Made by a program: the position numbers and the translations under genes. Below the pieces are notes generated by a model. It saw only the letters and a program-made list of their open reading frames with translations, had not been told where the DNA came from and did no database searches. DNA of 41,294 nt from the NCBI GenBank assembly GCA_015655145.1, contig JAATFO010000020.1, forward strand, positions 1 to 41,294. The letters run 5' to 3'. Within the stretch, counting starts at the first letter, position 1; each line of letters opens with the position of its first letter. This document shows, piece by piece, positions 1-8,166 of the stretch. The stretch comes from Enterobacterales bacterium. Lineage in GTDB: Bacteria > Pseudomonadota > Gammaproteobacteria > Enterobacterales > Enterobacteriaceae.

Positions 1-110
1 ACCTTGATATCCAAAGTGACGGATGCCGTTAAAGTGATCTGTCCCTGAAATTATTCCCACCTAATTATGCCGCCATTTCATAGTCAACCTCATTATTATA
101 ATTCGTCTAT
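1..110. other. Possible insertion-sequence edge
   Basis: No gene is seen here. The heptamer AAAGTGA occurs twice, at 13-19 and 31-37, an 18-bp period. Regularly spaced short repeats of this kind resemble the terminal repeats of some IS21-type elements, but that comparison is from memory. On the minus strand a short reading frame ends at about 65-97 in residues NNEVDYEMAA, which could be a transposase tail. The element, if any, lies mostly outside the window. Confidence 0.2.
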
Positions 111-150
111 AATTCACCCATGTTCCTCGTTAGTTCGGTAACGCTGGAAA

Positions 151-192
151 GCAGAAGGCCCCGATCGTTGCAAGCGATACGGGGCCTTCTGC
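151..192. terminator. Strong GC-rich hairpin, probable terminator
   Basis: A perfect 13-bp stem (GCAGAAGGCCCCG at 151-163, CGGGGCCTTCTGC at 180-192) encloses a loop that can fold further (ATCG 164-167 with CGAT 175-178). The plus side is followed by TTTAT and the minus side by TTTCC, so it could stop transcription from either direction. It lies just beyond the doc terminator and probably insulates the toxin-antitoxin operon from whatever lies to the left. Confidence 0.7.
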
Positions 193-202
193 TTTATGAC
201 AT

Positions 203-224
203 AAAAAAAGCCTCAGCGGAGGCT
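203..224 (-). terminator. Terminator of the phd-doc operon
   Basis: AGCCTC (209-214) pairs with GAGGCT (219-224) around a four-base loop. The A-run at 203-209 becomes a U-tract when read on the minus strand, the layout of an intrinsic terminator. It lies 47 bp past the doc stop codon. Confidence 0.7.
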
Positions 225-270
225 AAGTCTTATCTGTTTTGGTACTCGGTTCCCACCCGAATGGGCTTGA

Positions 271-645
271 TTAGTGGGCCAGACTTCGAAGCTTTTCCGA
301 TACTGCTTGCAGGTCATGAAGCCCCTGCGCAGCCTCAACGACATAATCAGCAAAGCCATCAACCGGCGTTATCGGCGATTCATTCATATCCAGAAAAACT
401 ATTGCCGATGCTACAGCGGTGCGCTTATTGGCGTCGTTGAAGCCATGCCCGCGTGCTATCGATAGCAGCAATGCGGCGGCCAGAACAAACACATCAGTCT
501 CGCTCTCGTAAACGTGAAGATTCTCTACGCGGGCCATCATCCCTTCCACCAGGCCAATATCTCTGAACCCCGGTAAACCACCATATGCCTCTACCTGGCT
601 GTCGTGGATATCGATAACCTGCCTGACAGTTAAAAAGAAAATCAT
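271..645 (-). CDS. doc: Doc-type toxin (Fic/Doc family)
   Basis: A 124-residue protein of the Fic/Doc fold, the size of phage P1 Doc (126 residues). The Fic motif HxFx(D/N)(A/G)NKR is intact as HGFNDANKR at residues 67-75, followed by TA as in Doc. Doc toxins phosphorylate elongation factor Tu and halt translation; the motif here has Asp-Ala before NKR, a Doc-type form. The start ATG overlaps the stop of the upstream antitoxin gene in ATGA, so the two are translationally coupled. A terminator follows at 203-224. The family assignment is firm; toxicity and the EF-Tu target are inferred from the family. Confidence 0.92.
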   Translation of the reverse strand: MIFFLTVRQVIDIHDSQVEAYGGLPGFRDIGLVEGMMARVENLHVYESETDVFVLAAALLLSIARGHGFNDANKRTAVASAIVFLDMNESPITPVDGFADYVVEAAQGLHDLQAVSEKLRSLAH

Positions 646-866
646 TTATCGGCCAGATCCCTGAACAGGGCCTGATTTTTCGGCTGGCTCATCACCTTAG
701 CAAGGGACGACTCAAACTTAGCCTGTTGCAAGGCTGCAAACTGCTCAGCGCTTATCACAACAACATCAGGAGCCATGCGCCGGGTAATGGTAACGGGCTG
801 GTCTACAGCTTTGTTGAGAACCTCAGCGAACTGGGCGCGAGCATCTGAGTAGGTTAACGTGATCAT
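642..866 (-). CDS. phd: Phd/YefM-type antitoxin
   Basis: A 74-residue antitoxin-like protein. The N-terminal half (MITLTYSDARAQFAEVLNKA, then an ITRR segment) has the Phd/YefM fold signature, in which a short beta strand and helices form the DNA-binding dimer. The C-terminal third is charged and likely disordered until it binds the toxin. I chose the ATG at 866 because GGAG lies 7 bases upstream and the protein then starts exactly at the family N-terminus; a longer frame reaching 929 would cross the promoter. Antitoxins of this family repress their own operon, and tandem repeats overlap the promoter at 893-929. Confidence 0.9.
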   Translation of the reverse strand: MITLTYSDARAQFAEVLNKAVDQPVTITRRMAPDVVVISAEQFAALQQAKFESSLAKVMSQPKNQALFRDLADK

Positions 867-892
867 CTGAACACTCCGGGGATAATAAAAAT

Positions 893-918
893 ACAACTTA
901 ATTGTACAACTCAATTGT
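893..918 (-). promoter_or_regulatory. Tandem operator of the phd-doc operon
   Basis: Two adjacent 13-bp copies, ACAACTTAATTGT (893-905) and ACAACTCAATTGT (906-918), differ at one base. Each copy is itself a near palindrome (ACAA...TTGT). Together they cover the -10 box and most of the spacer of the predicted promoter. This suits autorepression by the Phd/Doc complex, which binds repeated half sites in other Phd systems. Binding itself is inferred. Confidence 0.7.
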
Positions 919-929
919 TGCCCCGTCAA
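901..929 (-). promoter_or_regulatory. phd-doc promoter
   Basis: Read on the minus strand, a -35 box TTGACG (929-924) is separated by exactly 17 bases from a -10 box TACAAT (906-901). The start codon of phd follows 34 bases downstream of the -10 box. The match to the sigma-70 consensus is good (5/6 and 5/6). Confidence 0.7.
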
Positions 930-993
930 TTTTGATGTCGCCCCGACACCTGAATGGGCTGGATAGCAAAAAAGACGCGGTCATTGAATTCTA

Positions 994-1437
994 TTATGGT
1001 TTCAGCTCATCAAGCCTTTGTTGAATGACGTTCCTGGCCTGATTGCTTGTGTCTGGCATTTGCTGCATCTGCCCCATAGCCATTTGAGTTTCTACCCACA
1101 TATCAGCCCAAACTTTTACATCATTGTTAAGCTGTGAAATGGTAAATCTGACCCTGGATACTGGTGGCGTGGAATATGCGTTTCCTATCAACGCCTGGGT
1201 AAGAACAGCATTACCACCCTCTTGTTGCTTGCCACATATTACTGAACTGCTGTCTGCGTTAAAAAACATTAACCCCTTATTATTACGATAATTAACAAGA
1301 GCATCTTTTACTTTTTCCTTAGTTGTGCTCTGATAAATACCCTCAGGCTTTCCTGATGCGGTATCCTTTAACAGTGATGGTTGATTAGCACAACCATTCA
1401 ATATCAGCATTAAAAATAGTGCTGATATTTTTCTCAT
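994..1437 (-). CDS. Small putative lipoprotein, function unknown
   Basis: A 147-residue protein I do not recognise. It has a lipoprotein signal: MRK, a hydrophobic stretch, and a lipobox LNGC with Cys16 as the expected lipidated residue. The remainder is soluble and contains a Met/Gln-rich segment (about residues 114-130, MAMGQMQQM). I chose the ATG at 1437 rather than the longer frame to 1548 because the sequence AAAGGG precedes it at good spacing and the signal peptide then begins at residue 1. It stands alone between the toxin-antitoxin operon and dedA. No catalytic motif is visible. It is probably membrane-anchored in the periplasm. Confidence 0.7.
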   Translation of the reverse strand: MRKISALFLMLILNGCANQPSLLKDTASGKPEGIYQSTTKEKVKDALVNYRNNKGLMFFNADSSSVICGKQQEGGNAVLTQALIGNAYSTPPVSRVRFTISQLNNDVKVWADMWVETQMAMGQMQQMPDTSNQARNVIQQRLDELKP

Positions 1438-1775
1438 TTTTAATCCCTTTCCTATGATAGTAACAAGTTGCAACAGACTAGCAGAGGGTGACGATGAGGC
1501 AATGTGAGAGCTGTCGATGTAAACAGAAAAAAATAAGCCCTGAATCACAATTCATATCACGTTGTTATAATTAAAGAATTATAATTGGCTGGCAGGTTAG
1601 GCACCTCAACGGCCATCATTGATGGCCGTTCTGTTTGAACCTGGTGAAACCAGTTTTTCCAGCCTCTGTCGGAATACTATTCCGCAGACCATAAATGTCG
1701 CTCGTTAAACCATAACCGGGCAGCACTGTGGATAAAAATCTAACCATGCTGATGAGTGAAACCGTTTTATTCAGG
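1438..1775. other. Structured intergenic region between dedA and the lipoprotein gene
   Basis: No protein gene is seen. The stretch holds a perfect inverted repeat TTATAATT/AATTATAA (1565-1584), which contains a TATAAT box on each strand and may serve as a promoter; a 9-bp hairpin AACGGCCAT/ATGGCCGTT (1608-1630); a short hairpin followed by five T (1641-1658); and a 10-bp stem with one bulge (1665-1688). A minus-strand frame at 1616-1819 overlaps the end of dedA and is not believed. Confidence 0.6.
1586..1658 (+). ncRNA. Candidate small RNA (three stem-loops ending in U-tract)
   Basis: Three consecutive inverted repeats lie on the plus strand: AGGT/ACCT near 1594-1606, the strong AACGGCCAT/ATGGCCGTT stem at 1608-1630, and CTGGT-gaa-ACCAG at 1641-1653 followed immediately by TTTTT. 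This is the arrangement of a short RNA ended by an intrinsic terminator. Two TATAAT boxes (1566-1571, 1580-1585) lie just upstream, but no good -35 box accompanies either. The same stems read on the minus strand lack a U-tract, so they are a poor dedA terminator. Expression is not shown. Confidence 0.3.
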
Positions 1776-2432
1776 TTATTTTTGTTGCCGCGCCGCACGC
1801 CGATGTCGCCAGACCTCAAGCACGCCGGGCAGGATCGACAACAGGATAATCATCACGATCAGCAACTTCAGATTCTCCTGTACCACAGGGAGATCACCGA
1901 ATAAATAGCCGGCCATGGAGAACAACACAACCCACAGCACTGCCCCGGTCACGTTATATAAGGCAAAGTGACGATAACTCATGTGGCTCATCCCGGCGAC
2001 AAAAGGCGCAAAGGTTCGCACAATGGGGACGAACCGCGCCAGAATAATCGTTTTCCCACCATGGCGCTGATAAAATAGATGTGTTTTATCAAGGTAGCTA
2101 CGGCGAAAAATTTTTGAATCCGGATTACTGAAGAGCTTTTCGCCAAACAGGCGACCGATGGTGTAATTCACCGCATCACCGAGTATCGCAGCCAGTACCA
2201 GCAATGCCATCATCAGCGACACATTAAGGTCATTACTCGGTAACGCCGCCAATGCGCCAGCCACAAATAACAGTGAATCACCAGGCAAAAATGGCGTTAC
2301 CACCAATCCGGTTTCGCAAAATAAAATAATAAATAAAATGGCGTAAACCCAGATACCATACTGCGCCACCAGTTCGGCCATATGAACGTCGATGTGCAGG
2401 ATAAAATCGACGACAAGACGGATGAAATCCAT
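1776..2432 (-). CDS. dedA: DedA-family inner-membrane protein
   Basis: A 218-residue polytopic membrane protein, one residue shorter than E. coli DedA. Characteristic DedA/SNARE-associated segments are present: [19 protein letters not shown] near residue 40-58, and the re-entrant [18 protein letters not shown] near 138-155, with conserved Arg and Pro. DedA proteins are thought to act as lipid scramblases or transporters that recycle undecaprenyl or other phospholipids and support membrane potential; the exact substrate of this member is not known. The gene follows truA by 37 bp, as in E. coli. In E. coli accD lies next, whereas here an accessory region follows. Confidence 0.95.
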   Translation of the reverse strand: MDFIRLVVDFILHIDVHMAELVAQYGIWVYAILFIILFCETGLVVTPFLPGDSLLFVAGALAALPSNDLNVSLMMALLVLAAILGDAVNYTIGRLFGEKLFSNPDSKIFRRSYLDKTHLFYQRHGGKTIILARFVPIVRTFAPFVAGMSHMSYRHFALYNVTGAVLWVVLFSMAGYLFGDLPVVQENLKLLIVMIILLSILPGVLEVWRHRRAARQQK

Positions 2433-2469
2433 AGCACTCCCTTACAACTGTACACCTTTCGGCTTAACA

Positions 2470-3273
2470 TTAATCTTCGAGGAAAAGCGGCCCCATCGGC
2501 ACGTGTGGTAAAGCAACTTGCTCAGGGTAATCCACGCAGACCAGATACAATCCTGCCGCTTTGGCCGTTGCCGCCGCCAATGTGCGATCTTTTGCCGCCA
2601 GTAACGTCGCCATCCAGTCTTCGGGTTGGTTACCACAGCCGATCTCCACCAGACTCCCGACGATATTACGCACCATGTGGTGCACAAACGCGTTGGCCTT
2701 GATGTCCACCACCACATAAGCCCCATGGCGACTCACCTTCAGATGCAGCATGTTGCGCCACGGCGAGCGCGACTGACACTGCACCGCACGAAACGAGGTG
2801 AAGTCATTTTCGCCCAACAGACACTGGCCTGCCCGCTGCATTTTTTCGGCATCCAGCGGCAGATGCACCTGTGTGACGCCCTGATGCAATACCGCCGGAC
2901 GGAAGCGGTGATTATAGATCACATAGCGATATCGGCGCGCAGTAGCGCTGAAACGCGCGTGAAAATCATTCGGCACCGTTTTCACCCAACGGATCGCAAT
3001 ATCATCCGGCAAATTCGCATTCACGCCTAGCGTCCAGGCAGATGCTTTGCGCAATGCGGTGGTATCAAAATGCACCACTTGCCCGGTGGCATGTACTCCG
3101 GCATCGGTACGCCCGGCACAAAAAACGGTTACTTCATGGTTGGCTACCGTCGATAACGCCTGTTCCAGGCTCGCTTGCACACTACCAACTTCCTGTTGCC
3201 GCTGCCAGCCGGCGTAATGGCTGCCATCATATTCAACGCCCAATGCCAGGCGGATCAGAGCTGCTTCGCTCAT
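2470..3273 (-). CDS. truA: tRNA pseudouridine(38-40) synthase
   Basis: A 267-residue protein that isomerises uridines 38, 39 and 40 in the anticodon arm of many tRNAs. The catalytic motif GRTDAGVH is at residues 54-61, with Asp57 as the nucleophile. The N-terminal [17 protein letters not shown] and the C-terminal [12 protein letters not shown] segments are typical of TruA. Its start codon shares a base with the usg stop (TGATG), which implies translational coupling. The length matches E. coli TruA (270). Confidence 0.97.
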   Translation of the reverse strand: MSEAALIRLALGVEYDGSHYAGWQRQQEVGSVQASLEQALSTVANHEVTVFCAGRTDAGVHATGQVVHFDTTALRKASAWTLGVNANLPDDIAIRWVKTVPNDFHARFSATARRYRYVIYNHRFRPAVLHQGVTQVHLPLDAEKMQRAGQCLLGENDFTSFRAVQCQSRSPWRNMLHLKVSRHGAYVVVDIKANAFVHHMVRNIVGSLVEIGCGNQPEDWMATLLAAKDRTLAAATAKAAGLYLVCVDYPEQVALPHVPMGPLFLED

Positions 3274-4283
3274 CAGTACAGGTACTCCTGCGTCAGTAAC
3301 TCTGCGGTTTTGAGCGCCATCAGGGCCCCCCCGAAACGAATATTATCCGCAACCGACCAGAACTGTAACAGTTCCGGGATACCGTAATCATTACGCAAGC
3401 AGCCAATGCTCAGGTGTACCTGACCGGAGGCATCCCCAACCTGCGTAGGATAATCATCCTCTTCCGATAGCTCGATATCCGGCGCGCGCTGCAACACGTC
3501 ACGGGCTTCTTCTGCCGCAAGCGGGCGCAAACTTTCCAACTGGACCACCTGCGCATTACCATAAAATACCGGTGTTTGCACACAGCTAACAGCGATGGGC
3601 AAACCGTTATCTTGCATCACTTTTCGCACCTGGTCGACAAGGCGACGTTCGCTCTCTACGCTGCCCGTCGCATCCGACAGTAAAGGCAGCAGATTGAATG
3701 CCAGTTGGCGACCGAAATAGTAGTCTTCCGCCGGCAGCCCGCTCAGTAAACGTGCACTTTCCCCCGCCAGTGAATCCACTGCCGCTTTCCCCTGAGCCGA
3801 GGCTGAAAGTAAATTTGTCACATGCAGGCTGCGGATATCCGCCTGTTCCGCCAGCGGTTTAATCGCACATAACAGCTGACTGGTCAGGCTATCCGCCACA
3901 CTAATGATATTGCGGTTACGATAATCCGCCAGCACCTGTGGGTTGACATCCGGCACCACCAGCGGCACATCCGGTTCCAGAGCGAAAAGATCACTGCTGT
4001 CAATGACCAGACAACCGGCGCTGGCCGCTTCATCAGCATAACGTGCAGACGCGGCGCGTCCCGCGACAAAAAACGCCAGTTGCGCCTGCGACCAGTCAAA
4101 ACCACTGGCATCCTGCACATACAGTGATTTACCTGCAAAACGAATGCTTTCACCTGCACTGCGTTCACTGGCCAGTAGCGTCAACTCCCCCACCGGGAAC
4201 TGTCGTTCCACCAGCAATTCCAGCAAAGCATTCCCTACTGCGCCCGTGGCCCCTAATACCGCAATATTCCAGCCGTCAGACAT
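3273..4283 (-). CDS. usg: Usg, catalytically altered aspartate-semialdehyde dehydrogenase paralogue
   Basis: A 336-residue protein with the fold of aspartate-beta-semialdehyde dehydrogenase: N-terminal NAD(P)-binding Rossmann motif ([17 protein letters not shown], about residues 8-24), then the dimerisation/catalytic domain. Where true ASA dehydrogenases carry the catalytic Cys in an N-C-x-T context, this protein reads VADSLTSQ, so the nucleophile is absent, as in E. coli Usg. It therefore probably lacks the classical reaction, and its role is unknown. It lies between pdxB and truA in the conserved pdxB-usg-truA-dedA order and overlaps truA by one base. A hairpin separates it from pdxB. Confidence 0.93.
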   Translation of the reverse strand: MSDGWNIAVLGATGAVGNALLELLVERQFPVGELTLLASERSAGESIRFAGKSLYVQDASGFDWSQAQLAFFVAGRAASARYADEAASAGCLVIDSSDLFALEPDVPLVVPDVNPQVLADYRNRNIISVADSLTSQLLCAIKPLAEQADIRSLHVTNLLSASAQGKAAVDSLAGESARLLSGLPAEDYYFGRQLAFNLLPLLSDATGSVESERRLVDQVRKVMQDNGLPIAVSCVQTPVFYGNAQVVQLESLRPLAAEEARDVLQRAPDIELSEEDDYPTQVGDASGQVHLSIGCLRNDYGIPELLQFWSVADNIRFGGALMALKTAELLTQEYLY

Positions 4284-4305
4284 GTTAATTCACTCCAGAC
4301 AATGA

Positions 4306-4337
4306 CATAAAAACAGAAGGCGGTGATATTCACCGCC
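4306..4337 (-). terminator. Hairpin between pdxB and usg
   Basis: GGCGGTGA (4319-4326) and TCACCGCC (4330-4337) form a perfect 8-bp stem with a three-base loop. On the minus strand it is followed by a T-rich run (TTCTGTTTTTATG). It resembles an intrinsic terminator or attenuator inside the pdxB-usg-truA-dedA unit, 70-90 bp past the pdxB stop. Confidence 0.6.
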
Positions 4338-4408
4338 CGTTGATTCAAACTTTTCCCGTCGCATTGAAAAACGGCGTCATGCTTTTTGCCTTGTTGGCAT
4401 TATATGGC

Positions 4409-5545
4409 TTAACAGTCAGGCTGATAAACCGCCGTAAACCCCAGATTGCATAGCATTTCTGCGGCGGCAGCATCATCACAGCGCACCTGCAACGAGGACC
4501 ATTCCCGACGTTCCGAATACTGTTTACGCAAACGATCAAATGCGCCAGGTTGTGCGGCGACCTGGCGTAACAGCGCATCATCGCGGCGCACATCATACAC
4601 CAGATGCACTAAACGTTTTAGCGTCGGCTGATCGAGCGGACCATGCAGAACAACACCGCCCAGCACCGGAGGGGGCAACAAGGTATCCAGCGTCACTTGC
4701 TGTGGCTGGCCAAGAAACCGCGTCCAGGCTTCAAACACTTGCGTGGTGCCACGCGCCTTGCCTTCCAGCGTATAACCCGCAATATGGGCCGTCGCGATAT
4801 CCACCCGGGCCAGCAAAGCCAGCGACAGATCCGGCTCCGGCTCCCAGACATCCAGCACCACGCTGAGATCATCACGTTGCGACAACACGCGCAATAACGC
4901 GGCATTGTCCACCACCGGGCCACGGCAAGCATTAATCAAAATGCTGTTCGTTTTCAGCGCGCCCAGTAAAGCGTCATCGACCAGATGCGATGTTTTATAC
5001 GCGCCGGTGTTAAACAACGGTGTATGAAACGTCAACACGTCAGCTTGCGCGACCAGTGTTGCCAGCGAATGGAATTCGCCTGCCCCGCCATGATCGGCGC
5101 GCGGTGGATCGCACAATAAGGTGCGCACGCCCCATGCTTCCAGTCGTTGTTGCAGGCGCCGTCCAACATGTCCCACGCCCACAATTCCCACGGTACGATC
5201 GGTCAGGCGGAAATCGTCGCGTTCCGCCAGTAATAGTAGCGCCGAAAAGACATATTCCACCACCGCAATAGCATTGCATCCCGCCGCCGCCGAGAACGCA
5301 ATGCCGCTTCGAGCGAGTAAATCTTCGTCAATATGATCAGTGCCTGCCGTTGCAGTCCCGACAAATTTGACCGTAGTTCCCTTCAGTAACGCCTCATTCA
5401 CCGTGGTCACTGAACGGACCATCAGGCTATCCGCATGGTGCAGCGCCGCCTGGGGTATCTGTCGCCCGGGGACCATCACCACCTCACCCGTCCGACTGAA
5501 CAGTTCGCGGGCATACGGCATATTTTCATCTACAAGGATTTTCAC
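4409..5545 (-). CDS. pdxB: Erythronate-4-phosphate dehydrogenase
   Basis: A 378-residue NAD-dependent 2-hydroxyacid dehydrogenase that oxidises 4-phosphoerythronate, the second step of the deoxyxylulose-5-phosphate-dependent pyridoxal phosphate pathway. The Rossmann motif [11 protein letters not shown] is at residues 120-130, and the catalytic triad is visible as Arg208 ([10 protein letters not shown]), Glu237 (DVWEPEP) and His254 (TAHIAGYT). The C-terminal dimerisation domain specific to PdxB follows. The start is GTG at 5545, giving the family N-terminus [11 protein letters not shown], with GGAAAC upstream; the ATG three bases further up is out of frame. It is divergent from flk and shares a 291-bp intergenic region with it. 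Confidence 0.97.
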   Translation of the reverse strand: MKILVDENMPYARELFSRTGEVVMVPGRQIPQAALHHADSLMVRSVTTVNEALLKGTTVKFVGTATAGTDHIDEDLLARSGIAFSAAAGCNAIAVVEYVFSALLLLAERDDFRLTDRTVGIVGVGHVGRRLQQRLEAWGVRTLLCDPPRADHGGAGEFHSLATLVAQADVLTFHTPLFNTGAYKTSHLVDDALLGALKTNSILINACRGPVVDNAALLRVLSQRDDLSVVLDVWEPEPDLSLALLARVDIATAHIAGYTLEGKARGTTQVFEAWTRFLGQPQQVTLDTLLPPPVLGGVVLHGPLDQPTLKRLVHLVYDVRRDDALLRQVAAQPGAFDRLRKQYSERREWSSLQVRCDDAAAAEMLCNLGFTAVYQPDC

Positions 5546-5836
5546 CCATCGTTTCCTGCATTAACACCGTGAAGGTAAACAGTGTGGCATAAACCGACAC
5601 GCCATTACAGGCCTGCGCACCGTGGTGACGTCATCAACTGAATCGGCACCAACTGCGTAAACCGGTGTTAATTTTCTTCAGCCTCGCGCAGACTATGCAT
5701 CGGGTGCGATGGCAGAATAAATATCGCTGGAAGCGGGCCTCGCCTCTACCGATCAGCGAACGGGATTGTTATCATAACTGATTATCCGCTTGTTCCGGCG
5801 CGCCCCGGATGTTGACCCGTTTTAAAGGATTTCGCC

Positions 5837-6850
5837 ATGCAACCTTTTAGTGCCCCCGGTGCGCCCGCGGGCGATCCTGCAACGATGGCAACACCGCCGG
5901 ATCCCCCGACAACAGCCGATGCAGGCGACCAACCACTTTCCCCTGTGCAACGCACCGCACTGGAACGGCTGATTGTGCGTATCCAGGCGATCAGTTCGCT
6001 GAAAACGGTGGAACTCTGGGCTGGGTTGCGTCATGAAGTGGGTGTCAAAAACGATGGCAAACTCTTATCGCGTCACTTTCCCGCAGCTGAACAGTTTCTT
6101 CAAACCCGGCTGATACAGGTACAACATACCCATGCTACACGCCAGTTGATGCAGCAACTGACTGACCTGTTGCCTCAGGGTAACAATCGTCAGGCGGTGA
6201 GTGATTTCATTCGCCAGCAATTTGGCCATACGGTACTCAGTTCGCTGTCGCAACATCAATTGCATCAGGTGTTGACCATGTTGCAAAACGGCCAACTGGC
6301 GATCCCGCAGCCGCAGCAAAACCGGATTACCGATCGCACCTTGTTGCCAGCGGAACACCAAACGCTAAACCAACAGATCGCCCGACTGGCCGCGGCAACC
6401 GGCGAACAACCCGTGAAGCTCTGGGCTTCGGTGTGGAAGCTGGTGAACCTGAAAAGCGGTGATCCAATCCCCTCGCGCTTTTTTCCTTTGTTGACACAAT
6501 ATTTGCAAGTCCGCCAGACACTCAGCCAACAAAGCGCCCCAACGTTGCAGATGCTGGCTGCCTCACTGAAACAACCGCCGGATAGCGATGAACAGCAACT
6601 ACTGGAAAACTACAACATCCAGCGTTTCCAGGCGGGAGCGCAAACGGTACTGACCGCAGCTCAGGCGCAAGATCTGTTAAATCTGCTGTTTGCGCGCCGC
6701 GCCGAGCGTAACCAGCCACAGGAGACACCTCAAGCGAGCGATGAAAGTCATGCCAGCCTGAGGGGTTATACCCGGACCAGATACGCAATTTTAATGGCTA
6801 TCGCACTGCTGTTGCTGGCCGGGTTGTTACTCGGGTGGCTCTGGCGTTAA
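5837..6850 (+). CDS. flk: Flk flagellar assembly checkpoint protein
   Basis: A 337-residue protein close in size to E. coli/Salmonella Flk (about 331). The N-terminus is Pro/Ala-rich, the body contains two related units (SSLKTVELWAGLRHEVGVK near residue 54, then EQPVKLWASVWKLVNLK near residue 190), and a single transmembrane helix lies at the extreme C-terminus (ILMAIALLLLAGLLLGWLW), so the bulk is cytoplasmic and tail-anchored. In Salmonella Flk prevents premature secretion of the anti-sigma factor FlgM before hooks are finished. AAAGGA precedes the ATG. Its presence suggests flagella elsewhere in the genome, which the window cannot confirm. Confidence 0.92.
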   Translation: MQPFSAPGAPAGDPATMATPPDPPTTADAGDQPLSPVQRTALERLIVRIQAISSLKTVELWAGLRHEVGVKNDGKLLSRHFPAAEQFLQTRLIQVQHTHATRQLMQQLTDLLPQGNNRQAVSDFIRQQFGHTVLSSLSQHQLHQVLTMLQNGQLAIPQPQQNRITDRTLLPAEHQTLNQQIARLAAATGEQPVKLWASVWKLVNLKSGDPIPSRFFPLLTQYLQVRQTLSQQSAPTLQMLAASLKQPPDSDEQQLLENYNIQRFQAGAQTVLTAAQAQDLLNLLFARRAERNQPQETPQASDESHASLRGYTRTRYAILMAIALLLLAGLLLGWLWR

Positions 6851-6972
6851 TCCCTTTTTTGCCGGTATTCTTCGCACAAAAAACATCGTGTACAGTAATA
6901 TCGTGAAGAATTTCGCTGTACATGACGGCAAGAACTAATAGCCGGAGAACCGGGCCCGAATGGAACTGTCTG

Positions 6973-8166
6973 TTACACACCAGACAGGCGGGAATGATGG
7001 CGGGCAAAGCTGAACGTCACCAAAATACCCATGGCGGCGCAAATCGTGCCGGCATAAAACACTGCGCCATACCCCATTGACGTCGCCAGCATGCCAGTCA
7101 ACGGTCCACTGGCGCCATAGGCAACATCCTGAAAGGCGGAAAAACCACCGAGGGCAGTACCTCGCACTTGCGGCGCCACGCGTTTGATCACCTCCACCCC
7201 CAGAGCGGGAAAAACCAGCGAGCATCCGCTGCCGGTTAACGCTGCACCGACCAGCGCCACCCAGCCATTGGTGGCGCTTCCCAGCACCAGCAAGCCACAG
7301 GCTTCAATCATCAGTGACACCAGCGCCACCTTTATGCCGCCAAAGCGATCCGGCATCCAGCCAAAGAAAATACGCATCAGCACGAACGCACAGCCGAATG
7401 CGGTCAAAGCAAATCCGGCATTTCCCCAATGTTCAGCGGTAAAATACAATGAGGTAAAGGTACCAATCACCGCAAATCCAGTCCCCTGTAATGCTAAGGC
7501 AAAACCAGGGTGCAAGATCTGCCCCACAACCTGCCACAGGGAGGGACGTTCGCCGCCCAGTGTTGGCACCGCATGAACCCAAAAGTTGAACAATAAGGCA
7601 AAAAGCGGCAACAGAAGCGCAGCAATACCCGGGCCGATGAATCCCCAGTGGCTATAGAGTAACAGCCCCAGCGGCGCGCCCACAGCCAACGCGCCATAAA
7701 TAGCCATACCGTTCCATGACATCACCAGGCCCGAACGTTTATGCCCAACCAGCCCCATCCCCCAGGTAAGATTACCGGTTAGCAACAGGCTCTCACCAAA
7801 GCCAAGCATCAGGCGACCCAACGCCAGCAAGGCAAATTTCCCCATGACAGGCAACGGCAGTAGTGCCGCCACCAAATAGGCGACACCCACCAGCGCAATC
7901 GCCAACATCCCGTGTTGTGTGGTTAATTTCGCGCCGTGTTGATCAGCTCGCCGTCCGGCAAATGCACGGGTTAACAGGGTGGCAAAAAACTGGATCCCGA
8001 CCGCCACGCCGACCATGACATTGTTCAGACCCAGTTCCTGATGCACAAACAACGGAATAACCGGCAATGCCAGTCCCGCCGTGAGATAAGTTAGAAAAAC
8101 AGCAAAGGACGTACTCGCCACCCGGGCAGTACTCTGTGATGGGGATTCTATAGTTGTACTGGACAT
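6973..8166 (-). CDS. yfcJ: YfcJ-type MFS transporter
   Basis: A 397-residue major facilitator superfamily permease with about twelve hydrophobic segments, close to E. coli YfcJ (392). The loop between helices 2 and 3 carries the MFS signature as [14 protein letters not shown] (about residues 67-80), and the internal repeat has [13 protein letters not shown] near residue 268. YfcJ is related to the YhhS/arabinose-efflux-like group; the physiological substrate is not established. The gene faces flk tail to tail and is divergent from the sugar operon. A GGAG lies 11 bases before the ATG. Confidence 0.9.
   Translation of the reverse strand: MSSTTIESPSQSTARVASTSFAVFLTYLTAGLALPVIPLFVHQELGLNNVMVGVAVGIQFFATLLTRAFAGRRADQHGAKLTTQHGMLAIALVGVAYLVAALLPLPVMGKFALLALGRLMLGFGESLLLTGNLTWGMGLVGHKRSGLVMSWNGMAIYGALAVGAPLGLLLYSHWGFIGPGIAALLLPLFALLFNFWVHAVPTLGGERPSLWQVVGQILHPGFALALQGTGFAVIGTFTSLYFTAEHWGNAGFALTAFGCAFVLMRIFFGWMPDRFGGIKVALVSLMIEACGLLVLGSATNGWVALVGAALTGSGCSLVFPALGVEVIKRVAPQVRGTALGGFSAFQDVAYGASGPLTGMLATSMGYGAVFYAGTICAAMGILVTFSFARHHSRLSGV

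Noticed and set aside
120-440. Plus-strand frame of 106 codons
   Set aside because: It runs through a strong terminator hairpin and overlaps the well-supported doc gene on the other strand.
1616-1819. Minus-strand frame of 67 codons
   Set aside because: It overlaps the end of dedA in another frame and runs through the hairpin at 1665-1688; there is no ribosome site.
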